Shown here: positions 44,121 to 53,365 of the stretch, in pieces
How positions within the stretch are numbered: position 1 is the first letter of the stretch
Layout: each line of letters begins with the position of its first letter
NCBI RefSeq assembly: GCF_001938985.1
Contig: NZ_MKIN01000024.1
Location: 248,407 to 312,406, forward strand
Reading direction: 5' to 3'
Length of the DNA: 64,000 nt
Source of the DNA: Gillisella taibaishanensis
GTDB taxonomy: Bacteria; Pseudomonadota; Alphaproteobacteria; Rhizobiales; Rhizobiaceae
Notes under the pieces: generated by a model
The model's database searches: none
Seen by the model: only the letters and a program-made list of their open reading frames with translations
What the model was told of the DNA's origin: nothing
Made by a program: the position numbers and the translations under genes

Positions 44121-45194
44121 ATGAAAAAACTAGCACTCGCCTTTGCGGCTTCCGTCGCTACGATGCTTTCAGTATCGGGCGCTGCCAATGCGGCCGACAA
44201 GACCAAGATCTGCTTCGTCTATGTCGGCAGCAAGACCGATGGCGGTTACAGCCAGGCCCACGATCTCGGACGCCAGGAACTGCAGAAGCATTTCGGCGAC
44301 AAGATCGAAACGCCGTTCCTTGAAAATGTGCCTGAGGGCCCGGATGCCGAACGCGCCATCGAGCGTCTTGCCCGCGAAGACTGCAAGCTGATCTTCACCA
44401 CCTCTTTCGGCTTCATGGACGCCACGATCAAGGTCGCCAAGAAGTTCCCGAAGGTGAAGTTCGAGCACGCCACCGGCTTCAAGACCGCTGACAACGTCGG
44501 CACTTACAACTCACGCTTTTACGAAGGTCGTTACATCGCTGGCGTCATCGCCGCCAAGATGTCAAAGACCGGCACAGCCGGCTACATCGCATCCTTCCCG
44601 ATTCCGGAAGTGGTCATGGGCATCAACGCCTTTGAGCAGGGCGCGAAGTCGGTCAACCCGAACTTCAAGATGAAGGTCATCTGGGTCAACACCTGGTTCG
44701 ACCCCGGCAAGGAAGCCGATGCCGCCAAGGCGCTGCTCGACCAGGGCGTCGACATCCTGACCCAGCACACTGACACCACTGCGCCAATGCAGATCGCCGA
44801 ACAGCGAGGCATCAAGGCCTTCGGCCAGGCGTCCGACATGATCGCCGCTGGCCCGCATGCGCAGCTGACCTCGATCACCGACACCTGGGGCGTCTATTAC
44901 ATCAAGCGCACCCAGGCGCTTTTCGACGGCACGTGGAAGTCCGAGCAGAGCTGGGACGGCCTGAAGGACGGCATCCTCACCATGGCGCCCTACACCAACA
45001 TGCCTGACGACGTAAAGAAGCTGGCTGAGGAAACGGAAGCCAAGATCAAGTCCGGCGAAATTCATCCCTTCACGGGCCCACTCAACAAGCAGGACGGCAC
45101 GCCTTGGCTGAAGGCTGGTGAAAAGGCCGACGACAAGACGTTGCTCGGCATGAATTTCTACGTCGAAGGCGTGGACGACAAGCTGCCGAAGTGA
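44121..45194 (+). CDS. BMP family substrate-binding protein
   Basis: 357-residue periplasmic binding protein. Signal peptide MKKLALAFAASVATML...ANAA (cleavage near residue 24). Sequence such as KICFVYVGSKTDGGYSQAHD and GFMDATIKVAKKFPKVKFEHATGFK, then GRYIAGVIAAKMSKTG, belongs to the basic membrane protein (PnrA/BMP) family, which binds purine or other nucleosides. A strong terminator follows at 45228. Confidence 0.93.
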   Translation: MKKLALAFAASVATMLSVSGAANAADKTKICFVYVGSKTDGGYSQAHDLGRQELQKHFGDKIETPFLENVPEGPDAERAIERLAREDCKLIFTTSFGFMDATIKVAKKFPKVKFEHATGFKTADNVGTYNSRFYEGRYIAGVIAAKMSKTGTAGYIASFPIPEVVMGINAFEQGAKSVNPNFKMKVIWVNTWFDPGKEADAAKALLDQGVDILTQHTDTTAPMQIAEQRGIKAFGQASDMIAAGPHAQLTSITDTWGVYYIKRTQALFDGTWKSEQSWDGLKDGILTMAPYTNMPDDVKKLAEETEAKIKSGEIHPFTGPLNKQDGTPWLKAGEKADDKTLLGMNFYVEGVDDKLPK

Positions 45195-45227
45195 TCTTGG
45201 CTTGGAAACCCGATAAAGATAGATTGA

Positions 45228-45256
45228 GCCGCCCGGTGAACGCCGGGCGGCTTTTT
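45228..45256 (+). terminator. Rho-independent terminator after the BMP operon
   Basis: Perfect nine-base arms GCCGCCCGG (45228-45236) and CCGGGCGGC (45243-45251) enclose a six-base loop and are followed by TTTTT. Confidence 0.93.
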
Positions 45257-45276
45257 GCAAGCAGGAGCAACGCGAC

Positions 45277-45627
45277 ATGCAGCTTCATGGTGCTATGAAA
45301 CAATTGGACGTGAGAGGTTCCAATCTGTCGGGATCGGAATTTGTCGACAGCAATCTTTCCGGTTGCGAATTTCAGCAGGTCAATCTGTCGGGCGCCAGCT
45401 TTAACGACGGCAATCTGTCTGGCTGCGATTTCGAAAATGACAATCTGTCCGGCGCGACGTTCAAGGATGTGAACTTGTCCGGTGCGCAGATAGAAAATGC
45501 TGATCTTTCCGGCTTGGCTATTGCCGGCTGCCGCATGACCGGCGCGACGATCGACGGGATTTCCGTCGAAGAATTGTTGGCTGCCTATCGCTCTTCCCGC
45601 CGTTCTGGCCGAAGCGGGCTGGGCTGA
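45277..45627 (+). CDS. Pentapeptide-repeat protein
   Basis: 116 residues built from repeats of about ten residues (NLSGxxFxxx and variants), for example NLSGSEFVDS, NLSGCEFQQV, NLSGASFNDG, NLSGCDFEND, NLSGATFKDV, NLSGAQIENA. This is an almost exact pentapeptide-repeat beta-helix with paired pentapeptides, followed by a short basic tail (RSSRRSGRSGLG). The ATG at 45277 has CAGGAG about 10 bases before it. No signal peptide. Function unknown; such helices can mimic DNA or scaffold protein contacts. Confidence 0.88.
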   Translation: MQLHGAMKQLDVRGSNLSGSEFVDSNLSGCEFQQVNLSGASFNDGNLSGCDFENDNLSGATFKDVNLSGAQIENADLSGLAIAGCRMTGATIDGISVEELLAAYRSSRRSGRSGLG

Positions 45628-45723
45628 TATTTCTCGGTTTGTAGTTTTCATTCCAGCTGGTAAACAGCGCCCAGCGGCAGTGTTGCCGTGCTTGCTGGAC
45701 CCTTTACTGGCTGGAGATGACCC

Positions 45724-47085
45724 ATGAGCCGCACCTGTCTTGCCGTTATCCTTGCCGCGGGCGACAGCACGAGGATGAAATCCTCGATGTCGAAAGTGCT
45801 GCATCCGGTCGCCGGCCTGCCGATGATCGCTCATGTGATGAAGGCAGTGGCGGCGAGCGGCATTGGCGATGTGGCGCTGGTCGTTGGTCGTGATGCTGAA
45901 AAAGTTTCTGCGGCAGCCAGTATCGACGGTCTTTCAGTAGGCTCTTTCGTCCAGACAGAGCGGCTTGGCACTGGCCACGCGGTGCTGACGGCTCGCGAGG
46001 CGATTGCGCGAGGCTATGACGATATTTTGGTCGCCTATGGCGATGCGCCACTGATCACGCCAGGCCCGCTGATGGCGGCGCGCCAGGCGCTGGCGGATGG
46101 TAACGACATCGCGGTCATCGGTTTTCACACAGAGCGTCCGACTGGCTATGGCCGACTTCTGGTCGAGAATGGCGAGTTGGTTGCGATCCGCGAGGAAAAG
46201 GACGCAAGCGAGGCCGAGCGCGCCATCACCTGGTGCAATAGCGGTTTGATGGCGATCAGTGGCGCCAAGGCCCTGGACCTGCTGGCGCGGATCGGCAATG
46301 CGAACGCTAAGGGTGAATATTACCTGACGGACCTCGTGGAGATCGTTCGTTCACTCGGTGGTCGGGCGGTGGCCGTCGATGCACCCGAGGCCGAGCTTGC
46401 CGGCTGCAACAATCGCGCCGAATTGGCCGTCATCGAAAAGCTCTGGCAGGAGCGGCGTCGCCATGAGGTGATGCTGTCGGGCGTATCGATGATTGCACCG
46501 GAAACGGTGTTTCTGGCCCATGATACCGTGCTGCACCAGGATGTGCTGATCGAGCCGAATGTGGTGTTCGGTCCCGGCGTGGTGGTGGAAAGCGGCGCCG
46601 TGATCCATGCTTTCTCGCATCTCGAAGGCGCCCATGTCGCGTCAGGCGCCACTGTTGGGCCGTTTGCGCGGCTGCGGCCGGGTGCCAATCTCGGCGAGGG
46701 TGCCAAGGTCGGCAACTTCTGCGAGGTCAAGAAGGCCGAAATCGGACCCGGCGCCAAGATCAATCATCTCACCTATATCGGCGACGCCTTCATTGGCGCC
46801 GAGACCAATATCGGGGCAGGGACGATCACCTGCAATTACGATGGGGTAAACAAGCACGAGACGCATATCGGTGCCCATGCTTTCATCGGCTCCAACAGTG
46901 CGCTGGTGGCACCCGTCACGATTGGCGATGGCGCGCTGGTCGCCTCCGGCAGCGTGATTACCGAGGATGTGCCGGCCCACGCGCTGGCGCTTGGTCGCGC
47001 GCGTCAAGAAGTGAAGCCGGAGCGGGCAAAAGCAATCCGTGAACGGAATCTCGCAATTAAGGCCATGAAAAAATCCGGTTCCTGA
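45724..47085 (+). CDS. glmU: Bifunctional GlcNAc-1-P uridyltransferase/glucosamine-1-P acetyltransferase
   Basis: 453 residues. The N-terminal uridyltransferase has LAAGDSTRMKSS, SKVLHPVAG, QTERLGTGHAVL and AYGDAPL; the C-terminal left-handed beta-helix acetyltransferase has GPFARLRPGANLGEGAKVGNFCEVKKAEIG and the GAHAFIGSNSALVAPVTIG repeats. The loop reads GDST instead of the E. coli GKGT; I recall a similar serine in other rhizobia. It supplies UDP-GlcNAc for peptidoglycan and LPS, with glmS directly after. Confidence 0.97.
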   Translation: MSRTCLAVILAAGDSTRMKSSMSKVLHPVAGLPMIAHVMKAVAASGIGDVALVVGRDAEKVSAAASIDGLSVGSFVQTERLGTGHAVLTAREAIARGYDDILVAYGDAPLITPGPLMAARQALADGNDIAVIGFHTERPTGYGRLLVENGELVAIREEKDASEAERAITWCNSGLMAISGAKALDLLARIGNANAKGEYYLTDLVEIVRSLGGRAVAVDAPEAELAGCNNRAELAVIEKLWQERRRHEVMLSGVSMIAPETVFLAHDTVLHQDVLIEPNVVFGPGVVVESGAVIHAFSHLEGAHVASGATVGPFARLRPGANLGEGAKVGNFCEVKKAEIGPGAKINHLTYIGDAFIGAETNIGAGTITCNYDGVNKHETHIGAHAFIGSNSALVAPVTIGDGALVASGSVITEDVPAHALALGRARQEVKPERAKAIRERNLAIKAMKKSGS

Positions 47086-47100
47086 TCACGGATATTTTCG

Positions 47101-47113
47101 TAACGTCACGTTA
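47101..47113. promoter_or_regulatory. Perfect 13-base palindrome between glmU and glmS
   Basis: TAACGT-C-ACGTTA, 15 bases after the glmU stop and 84 before the glmS start. Could be an operator or a hairpin nucleus. No T-run follows, so it is not a terminator. Confidence 0.3.
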
Positions 47114-47196
47114 TCCAAATTGACCGAGGCCGGAATTGAGAAATCCTCTGGAATCGGTAGGAGTTTCCTCGCGCGAGGCGCGAGAAGGAGAATTGC

Positions 47197-49023
47197 ATGT
47201 GCGGTATTGTCGGAATTGTCGGTGATCATCCGGTTGCTGAGCGGCTGGTGGATGCCCTGAAGCGGCTGGAATATCGGGGCTATGATTCGGCTGGCGTTGC
47301 GACCCTTGATGACGGCGTGATGGGCCGTCGGCGCGCCGAGGGCAAGCTGTTCAATCTGGAGACACGGCTGGCCAAGCAGCCGTTGCCAGGCACGATCGGC
47401 ATTGCCCATACGCGCTGGGCAACCCATGGCGTGCCGAACGAAGCCAATGCGCATCCGCATTTCGTCGACGGCGTGGCTGTTGTCCACAACGGCATCATCG
47501 AGAATTTTTCTGAGTTGCGCGATGAGCTTGTCGCCGACGGCGCCACGTTCAGCAGCCAGACCGATACCGAAGTCGTTGCCCAGCTTCTTGCCCGCTATCG
47601 CCGCCAGGGACTTGGCCCCAAGGAGGCCATGCTGGAAATGTTGAGCCGGATCACCGGCGCCTATGCGTTGCTGGTGATGTTTGCTGACGATCCTACCGAG
47701 CTGTTTGCCGCTCGCTTCGGGCCGCCGCTCGCCATCGGTCACGGCAAGGGCGAGATGTTTCTAGGGTCCGACGCCATTGCGCTGTCGCCTTTCACCAATC
47801 AGATCACCTATCTGGTCGACGGTGATTTCGCCATTCTTGGCCAGAAGACCGTCGCAATCATGGATTTTACCGGCAAGCCGGTGAAGCGTCCGCGACAGAT
47901 TTCGCAGGGCAGTGCTTATCTGGTCGATAAGGGCAATCATCGACATTTCATGGAAAAAGAAATCTATGAACAGCCTGAGGTCATGTCGCACGCGCTTTCC
48001 CATTATGTCGATCTCGCCGATCACGTGGTGAAGGCGGAGGCCATGGCCATCGACTTCAAGCCGCTGCGCGGTCTGGCGATTTCCGCTTGCGGCACCGCCT
48101 TCCTGGCGGGACTGATCGGCAAATACTGGTTCGAGCGCTATGCCCGCCTGCCAGTCGAGATCGATGTCGCCTCGGAGTTCCGCTACCGCGAAATGCCGCT
48201 GTCGCCCGATCAGGCCGCGCTGTTCATTTCCCAATCGGGCGAAACCGCCGATACGCTGGCCTCTTTGCGCTATTGCAAGGATGCTGGCCTGAAAATCGGC
48301 GCCATCGTCAACGCGCGCGAATCGACGATTGCCCGTGAGGCCGATGCGGTTTTCCCGATCCTCGCTGGTCCGGAAATCGGCGTTGCCTCTACCAAGGCCT
48401 TTACTTGCCAGCTTGCCGTTCTCGCATCGCTCGCCATTGCCGCCGGCAAGGCGCGCGGCGTGATCAATGACGAGGAGGAAAAGGAACTGGTGCGGCATCT
48501 GGCCGAGCTGCCGCGCATCATGAGCCACGTAGTCAATCTGATCCAGCCGCAGATGGAAAGCCTGTCGCGCGATCTGTCGAAATTCAAGGACGTGCTCTAT
48601 CTCGGGCGCGGCACCAGCTATCCGCTGGCGCTGGAAGGCGCGCTGAAGCTCAAGGAAATTTCTTATATCCACGCCGAGGGTTACGCCGCCGGCGAGTTGA
48701 AGCATGGGCCGATTGCACTCATCGACGAAAACATGCCCGTCATCGTCATTGCTCCTTATGACCGGTTCTTCGAAAAGACGGTGTCGAACATGCAGGAAGT
48801 AGCTGCGCGCGGCGGCCGCATCATTTTCGTCACGGATGCAAAGGGTGCTGCGGCGTCCAAGCTCGAGACCATGGCAACCATCGTGCTACCCGATGTCGCC
48901 GAGATCATTGCGCCCATGGTATTTTCGCTGCCGATCCAGCTGCTTGCCTATCACACGGCAGTGTTCATGGGCACCGATGTCGACCAACCACGCAATCTCG
49001 CTAAATCCGTCACGGTTGAGTGA
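47197..49023 (+). CDS. glmS: Glutamine--fructose-6-phosphate aminotransferase
   Basis: 608-residue amidotransferase making glucosamine-6-phosphate for cell-wall synthesis. N-terminal nucleophile Cys2 (CGIVGIVG), glutamine site TRWATHG and HPHFVDGVAVVHNGIIEN; two SIS isomerase domains with SQSGETADT and LGRGTSYPLALEGALKLKE, and the C-terminal AKSVTVE tail. AAGGAG lies before the ATG. No glmS riboswitch fold is seen in the short leader, as expected in Gram-negatives, where control is usually by small RNA. Confidence 0.97.
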   Translation: MCGIVGIVGDHPVAERLVDALKRLEYRGYDSAGVATLDDGVMGRRRAEGKLFNLETRLAKQPLPGTIGIAHTRWATHGVPNEANAHPHFVDGVAVVHNGIIENFSELRDELVADGATFSSQTDTEVVAQLLARYRRQGLGPKEAMLEMLSRITGAYALLVMFADDPTELFAARFGPPLAIGHGKGEMFLGSDAIALSPFTNQITYLVDGDFAILGQKTVAIMDFTGKPVKRPRQISQGSAYLVDKGNHRHFMEKEIYEQPEVMSHALSHYVDLADHVVKAEAMAIDFKPLRGLAISACGTAFLAGLIGKYWFERYARLPVEIDVASEFRYREMPLSPDQAALFISQSGETADTLASLRYCKDAGLKIGAIVNARESTIAREADAVFPILAGPEIGVASTKAFTCQLAVLASLAIAAGKARGVINDEEEKELVRHLAELPRIMSHVVNLIQPQMESLSRDLSKFKDVLYLGRGTSYPLALEGALKLKEISYIHAEGYAAGELKHGPIALIDENMPVIVIAPYDRFFEKTVSNMQEVAARGGRIIFVTDAKGAAASKLETMATIVLPDVAEIIAPMVFSLPIQLLAYHTAVFMGTDVDQPRNLAKSVTVE

Positions 49024-49146
49024 TCGATTAGGTGAATACCAACCTTGTCTTCGCGTACAAGGTGCCCCACACTTCTGCTATGCTGCTTCGCGGCGCCAGT
49101 TAATGGCGTCCGAAGCAATTTGGGCGGCTTGAAACAATCGGATCTT

Positions 49147-49845
49147 ATGTCGGATAAACCTGAACGCATTTCTCTTGCCGGCCGGCTAAGGACCAATTTC
49201 CTGACCGGCATGATCATTTGCGCCCCACTGGCAATCACCGTCTGGTTGACCTTTACCTTCATCGATTGGGCCGATAGCTGGGTAACGCCTTATATTCCGC
49301 AGCGTTACAATCCCGCCTATTATTTCAACATCGCCATTCCCGGCACCGGCCTGCTGATCGCAGTGGTCGGCATTACACTGATTGGTTTCCTCGGGCGCAA
49401 TCTGGTCGGTCGCTCCATCGTCAACTTTGGCGAATCGATCCTCAATCGCATGCCGCTTGTGCGGACGCTCTACAAGAGCCTCAAGCAGATCTTCGAGACG
49501 GTGCTGAAGGAGCAGTCGAGCTCTTTCAAGAAGGTCGGGCTGATCGAATTTCCCGCCCCCGGCACCTGGGCCATGGTGTTTGTCGCAACTGAGGTAACCG
49601 GCGAAATTGCCGCGCGGCTGAACGAAGAAGGCGAGGAAATGATCGCCGTCTTCATGCCGCCGACCCCGGTTCCGACGGCGGGCTTCCTGATGTTCGTGCC
49701 GCGCAGCCGTCTGAAACTCCTGGATATGACGCCGGAAGAGGGCGCCAAGCTGCTAATCTCGGGCGGTCTGGTCATGCCGGATTGGAAGCCGGCTGCCGGC
49801 AATATCGCCGTCGCCCCTGTTCCGGTGGTGACCAGCGTTAAATAG
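49147..49845 (+). CDS. DUF502 membrane protein
   Basis: 232-residue protein with two N-terminal membrane segments (FLTGMIICAPLAITVWLTFTFI and GLLIAVVGITLIGFLG) and a cytoplasmic or periplasmic C-terminal domain with FEFPAPGTW-like, VFMPPTPVPTAGFLMFVPRS and LISGGLVMP motifs, matching the DUF502 family. Function unknown. ATG 49147 begins the conserved part; an upstream in-frame start is possible. In many rhizobia recG follows glmS-DUF502; here it is absent. Confidence 0.93.
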   Translation: MSDKPERISLAGRLRTNFLTGMIICAPLAITVWLTFTFIDWADSWVTPYIPQRYNPAYYFNIAIPGTGLLIAVVGITLIGFLGRNLVGRSIVNFGESILNRMPLVRTLYKSLKQIFETVLKEQSSSFKKVGLIEFPAPGTWAMVFVATEVTGEIAARLNEEGEEMIAVFMPPTPVPTAGFLMFVPRSRLKLLDMTPEEGAKLLISGGLVMPDWKPAAGNIAVAPVPVVTSVK

Positions 49846-49880
49846 CATCTGCGTTTAAGTCGTTGCTCTGCAATCCTAAC

Positions 49881-49898
49881 CTGTCACGATCCTGTCAC
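49881..49898 (+). promoter_or_regulatory. Pho box upstream of the phytase-like gene
   Basis: CTGTCACGATCCTGTCAC: two CTGTCAC half sites with the canonical 4-base spacer, matching the PhoB consensus CTGTCAT-N4-CTGTCAT in all but the last base of each half. A TATTGG hexamer ten bases downstream is in the right place for a PhoB-dependent -10. The start codon of the phytase-like gene is 121 bases downstream of the box. Confidence 0.8.
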
Positions 49899-50018
49899 GG
49901 GAAGCTTTTATTGGCCGTGATGGGGGGAGCGATAGCGGGTCATATGGTGAGCCGGCGCGCGAATATGCGTCTGCGACATCACGCTTGAGCGCTGCCCCGA
50001 TTTTGGCGAAGGATCGGG

Positions 50019-51497
50019 ATGATGATGATTTCACGCAAGGCACTGTTACTCGCAGCGACATTCGTCGCGTCTTCGGCCGTTTCGGCGCTGGCCGAAGGCG
50101 CGGTTACGGCCAATGGCGTGACCATTGCCAACAAGGGCCTGGTTGCGATCGGCCGCATCCCGGCCAACCAGCGCGACAAGTTCAAGGAAACCTTCGGCTC
50201 CGGCTCCGGCATGGCCGTCGATCTGACGCGCTGGAAGAGGGATGGCGACACCTATTCCGGTTCGCTCTGGCTGCTGCCAGACCGTGGCTACAATGTCGAA
50301 GGCACGACCGATTACAACACCCGGATCAACCGGATCGACTTCACGCTCGCCCCGACCGCAGTAGGTGCGACACCGCAGGCCGACAAGCAACAGGCCGGGA
50401 TGGATGCGAAGCTCGCCGATACCGTTCTGTTCACCGATGAGGAGGGCAAGAGCTTTACCGGTCTCGACCCCGAATCCGGCATCCGCGCTGCCACCAAGAC
50501 CATGCCTGCTTTGCCGCAGGCACGCACAGGCAAGATCTCGCTCGATCCGGAAGCCGTCGTGCTGTTGAAGGACGGCTCTATGATGGTGAGCGACGAATAC
50601 GGCCCCTACATCTATCACTTCTCCGCCGAGGGGAAGCTGATCTCCGCCACCCAGCCGCCGAAAGCCTTTCTGCCGATGCGCAAGGGTGAGCTTAACTTCT
50701 CTTCCAACAATGTCGGCGAGGGCGGCACCAAGCCGGAGCCGAAAGATCCTGACACCGGTCGCCAGAACAATCAGGGCTTCGAGGGCCTGTCGCTGACGCC
50801 TGATGGCAAGTTCCTGATTGCGCTCTTGCAGTCGGCGACCCGCCAGGACGGCGGCGATAGCAGCTCGACCCGGATGAACACCCGCGCGCTGGTCTATGAC
50901 GCATCCGACGTTGATCACCTGAAACTGGTGCATGAATATGTCGTGCCGCTGCCCACCTTTGACAGTAAGGGCAAGGTGGTAGTCGCCGCCCAGAGCGAAA
51001 TCCTCGCGCTGTCGGACAAGAGCTTCCTGATGATCGCCCGCGACAGCAACAATGGCCAGGGCGTGAAGGGCGATACCTCCGTCTATCGCAAGATCGATCT
51101 GGTTGATCTGTCCGCCGCAACCGACATTGCCAATAGCGAATTCGATGGTGTCAAACCGGTGGCGCCGAAGGGGGTGGTCGACGTGTCCGTCAAGGCGGCG
51201 GCCGTGACGTCGTTCATCGACATCAACGACAGCAAGGATCTAGCCCGCTTCGGCCTGCATAACGGCGCGCCAAACGACAAGAACAATCTCTCGGAAAAAT
51301 GGGAAGCCATGTCGGTCGCTCCGGTTCTCGATCCGGCCACGCCTGACGACTATTTCCTGTTCGTCGCCAACGACAACGACTTCCTGACCCAGGACGGCTA
51401 TCAGGTCGGCGCGGCCTATAAGGCCGAGGGCGCCGCCGATGTGGATACGATGTTCCAGGTGTTCCGCGTGACCCTGCCTGGTTTTGCCAAAAAGTAA
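50019..51497 (+). CDS. Secreted phytase-like esterase family protein
   Basis: 492 residues with a Sec signal peptide (basic SRK, hydrophobic core, ALAEG cleavage near residue 25). The rest is a beta-propeller-like sequence of the esterase-like activity of phytase family, with WLLPDRGYNVEG, SLDPEAVVLLKDG, VSDEYGPYIYHFS, GFEGLSLTPDGKFLIALLQS, ALVYDASD, EKWEAMSVAPVL and FVANDNDFLTQDG. The motifs DEYGPYIY and GFEGLS are diagnostic of that family. Likely releases phosphate from organic phosphoesters in the periplasm. A Pho box upstream and a terminator downstream make it a monocistronic phosphate-starvation gene. Confidence 0.87.
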   Translation: MMMISRKALLLAATFVASSAVSALAEGAVTANGVTIANKGLVAIGRIPANQRDKFKETFGSGSGMAVDLTRWKRDGDTYSGSLWLLPDRGYNVEGTTDYNTRINRIDFTLAPTAVGATPQADKQQAGMDAKLADTVLFTDEEGKSFTGLDPESGIRAATKTMPALPQARTGKISLDPEAVVLLKDGSMMVSDEYGPYIYHFSAEGKLISATQPPKAFLPMRKGELNFSSNNVGEGGTKPEPKDPDTGRQNNQGFEGLSLTPDGKFLIALLQSATRQDGGDSSSTRMNTRALVYDASDVDHLKLVHEYVVPLPTFDSKGKVVVAAQSEILALSDKSFLMIARDSNNGQGVKGDTSVYRKIDLVDLSAATDIANSEFDGVKPVAPKGVVDVSVKAAAVTSFIDINDSKDLARFGLHNGAPNDKNNLSEKWEAMSVAPVLDPATPDDYFLFVANDNDFLTQDGYQVGAAYKAEGAADVDTMFQVFRVTLPGFAKK

Positions 51498-51529
51498 GTA
51501 ATCGCTGACATATCATTTATGGCATATAC

Positions 51530-51568
51530 CGCCGCGCCCTAGGTATTTATCCTGTGGCGCGGCGTTTT
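51530..51568 (+). terminator. Rho-independent terminator after the phytase-like gene
   Basis: CGCCGCGCC (51530-51538) and GGCGCGGCG (51556-51564) form a perfect nine-base stem with a 17-base loop followed by TTTTC. It lies between two convergent transcription units and just beyond the GDPD stop. Confidence 0.85.
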
Positions 51569-51585
51569 CTTTCAAGGTTACAGCA

Positions 51586-52464
51586 TCACATCCGGCCGTT
51601 TAACCACGCCTTGAACGCCTCGACTTCGTCGGTCTGGATCGCCCCGACACCGACTTCGGCCAGCATGGTCCAGACGCCGTGCGGGTCAGTGAGGGCGCGC
51701 GTGTCGTTGAAATCGAGGCAATGGGAGCAGTCGAGCGTGTTGATCCAGACGCGGATATTCTGACGCTCCAGTTCTGCGCGGCCAGCGGCGATATCGGCAA
51801 TATCCTTGAATTTCACCTCGATCATCGGGGCTTTCAAACTTTCGATCCGCTTGAGGTCTTCTGCAAACCGACCGGGCCGTACCGGAAACATCGGCATATG
51901 CGGGATCTTACCGAACCAGTCGGCATCGAGAACGCCAAAATGGTCGGCATCGAGATCGATATCGGTCTTGACCACGACCTGATCGGCGATGCCGAGCCGC
52001 AGCACGGTCTCCATCACCTGCGGCAGATCGCGGGTGAATTTCGTGTCGATATTGATGGCGATCCGGCCGCGGGCTTCCTCGAGAATTTCTTCGAGGGTCG
52101 GCACGCATTCCTCAGTGACATCGGCATCGCTCCCACCGGCACCGGCGCGCAGCCGCGCCTGCCGGATGGTGGCGAGAGGCAATTCGCTGACGGTTCCGGA
52201 GCCCGTCGTGGTGCGGTCGAGGGTTTTGTCATGGATGACGACGAGCGTGCCATCACTGCTCGACTGGGTGTCGATCTCCACGATGTCGACGCCTTGTTCG
52301 ACGGCTGCGCGGATCGAGGCGAGCGAGTTTTCGGATGTGGTCTTCCACAGGCCACGATGGGCGATGGTGAGAATGGCCGGATTGGAGCGCGTCGTCATAT
52401 CAAGGATCGAGCAGGGACGCATTTGCGGGGTAGCATACGGCTGGGAAGAGATCTGTACGGGCAT
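51586..52464 (-). CDS. Glycerophosphodiester phosphodiesterase
   Basis: 292-residue GDPD-family hydrolase that cleaves glycerophosphodiesters to glycerol-3-phosphate and alcohol. Landmarks are IAHRGLWKTTSENSLAS (catalytic His/Arg and Asn), VDIVEIDTQSSSDGTLVVIHDKTLDRTT (metal ligands Glu/Asp and second His), NIDTKF, IEVKFKD and WINTLDC. No signal peptide is evident, so it is probably cytoplasmic, acting on imported diesters. Start 52464 is the long form; ATG at 52398 is an alternative. It is the last gene of the SBP-ATPase-permease-permease-GDPD operon. Confidence 0.93.
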   Translation of the reverse strand: MPVQISSQPYATPQMRPCSILDMTTRSNPAILTIAHRGLWKTTSENSLASIRAAVEQGVDIVEIDTQSSSDGTLVVIHDKTLDRTTTGSGTVSELPLATIRQARLRAGAGGSDADVTEECVPTLEEILEEARGRIAINIDTKFTRDLPQVMETVLRLGIADQVVVKTDIDLDADHFGVLDADWFGKIPHMPMFPVRPGRFAEDLKRIESLKAPMIEVKFKDIADIAAGRAELERQNIRVWINTLDCSHCLDFNDTRALTDPHGVWTMLAEVGVGAIQTDEVEAFKAWLNGRM

Positions 52465-52498
52465 GTCTTGGCTTTCGGTTGCGGTTTGAAAAATGGCT

Positions 52499-53365
52499 TC
52501 AAATCTTGCCCATGCCTGAGGCCATCAGATCGTCGCGCATGATGCGGCCGGCGATGATGAAGACCACAAGGGCGGGCAGGAGCAGGATGAAGGAGACGAT
52601 GGCGGCGAGCGGCAGCTGCATCGAATAGGGGTCGAGATACATATAGAGCTTAATCGGCAGGGTCTGGACGACAGGGGCGCCGACGATGAAGGACTTGTCG
52701 AATTCCTCGAAGCTGCCAATGAAGGACATCAACCCGCCGGCAAGCAGACCTGGAATCGACAACGGCAGGATGATGTGCAGCACGATATTGACCGTGCCGG
52801 CGCCGAGCGAGCGGGCTGCGTGGATCAACTCGTCAGGAATCGTCTCGAAGGTCGCCGACATCAGCCGGATCATTAGCGGCAGCGTGCCGACGATCTGAAC
52901 GACGATCACGCCCACTGTGGAATAGGCAAGGCCGAGCACGAGGAAGAGTTTGCCGATTCCAACCGCAACCACCAAGCCGGGAATGATGACCGGCGCCAGG
53001 ATGAAGACCTCCACCAGCCGCTTCAACCGGAAGGGAAATCGCGCCATGGCCCAGGCGGTTGGTAGCGCGATGAGTGCCGTCGCCGCTGTCACGGTGAACG
53101 CAATCAACAGGCTGGTGGTAAGCGCCGTGGCAAGGCCGGGATCAGAGAGTAAGCCCGCCCAGCGGCTTAAGGTGAAGCTCTGCGGCAGGATGTTGGGCGG
53201 TTGCCAGCCATCGGCAACGCTCCAGAGGAACATCAGAAACAGTGGCAGTGCGATCGCCAGCGCGAGTGACGTGTAAAGGCCTGCCGAGACCAGTAGCCGA
53301 TCTTCCGGATTGAACCGGCGGCGGCGCGGCGGCATCGTGGGAGCGAGCGCTATACTGGCCATCAT
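52499..53365 (-). CDS. ABC transporter permease, PotC-like
   Basis: 288-residue inner-membrane permease with about six helices and the BPD_transp_1 EAA-type loop (DELIHAARSLGAGTVNIVLHIILPLSIPGLLAGG). Its ATG overlaps the stop of the upstream permease (ATGA); a doubled ATG with AGGAG upstream makes 53362 equally possible. The longer open frame upstream is spurious. Confidence 0.9.
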   Translation of the reverse strand: MMASIALAPTMPPRRRRFNPEDRLLVSAGLYTSLALAIALPLFLMFLWSVADGWQPPNILPQSFTLSRWAGLLSDPGLATALTTSLLIAFTVTAATALIALPTAWAMARFPFRLKRLVEVFILAPVIIPGLVVAVGIGKLFLVLGLAYSTVGVIVVQIVGTLPLMIRLMSATFETIPDELIHAARSLGAGTVNIVLHIILPLSIPGLLAGGLMSFIGSFEEFDKSFIVGAPVVQTLPIKLYMYLDPYSMQLPLAAIVSFILLLPALVVFIIAGRIMRDDLMASGMGKI

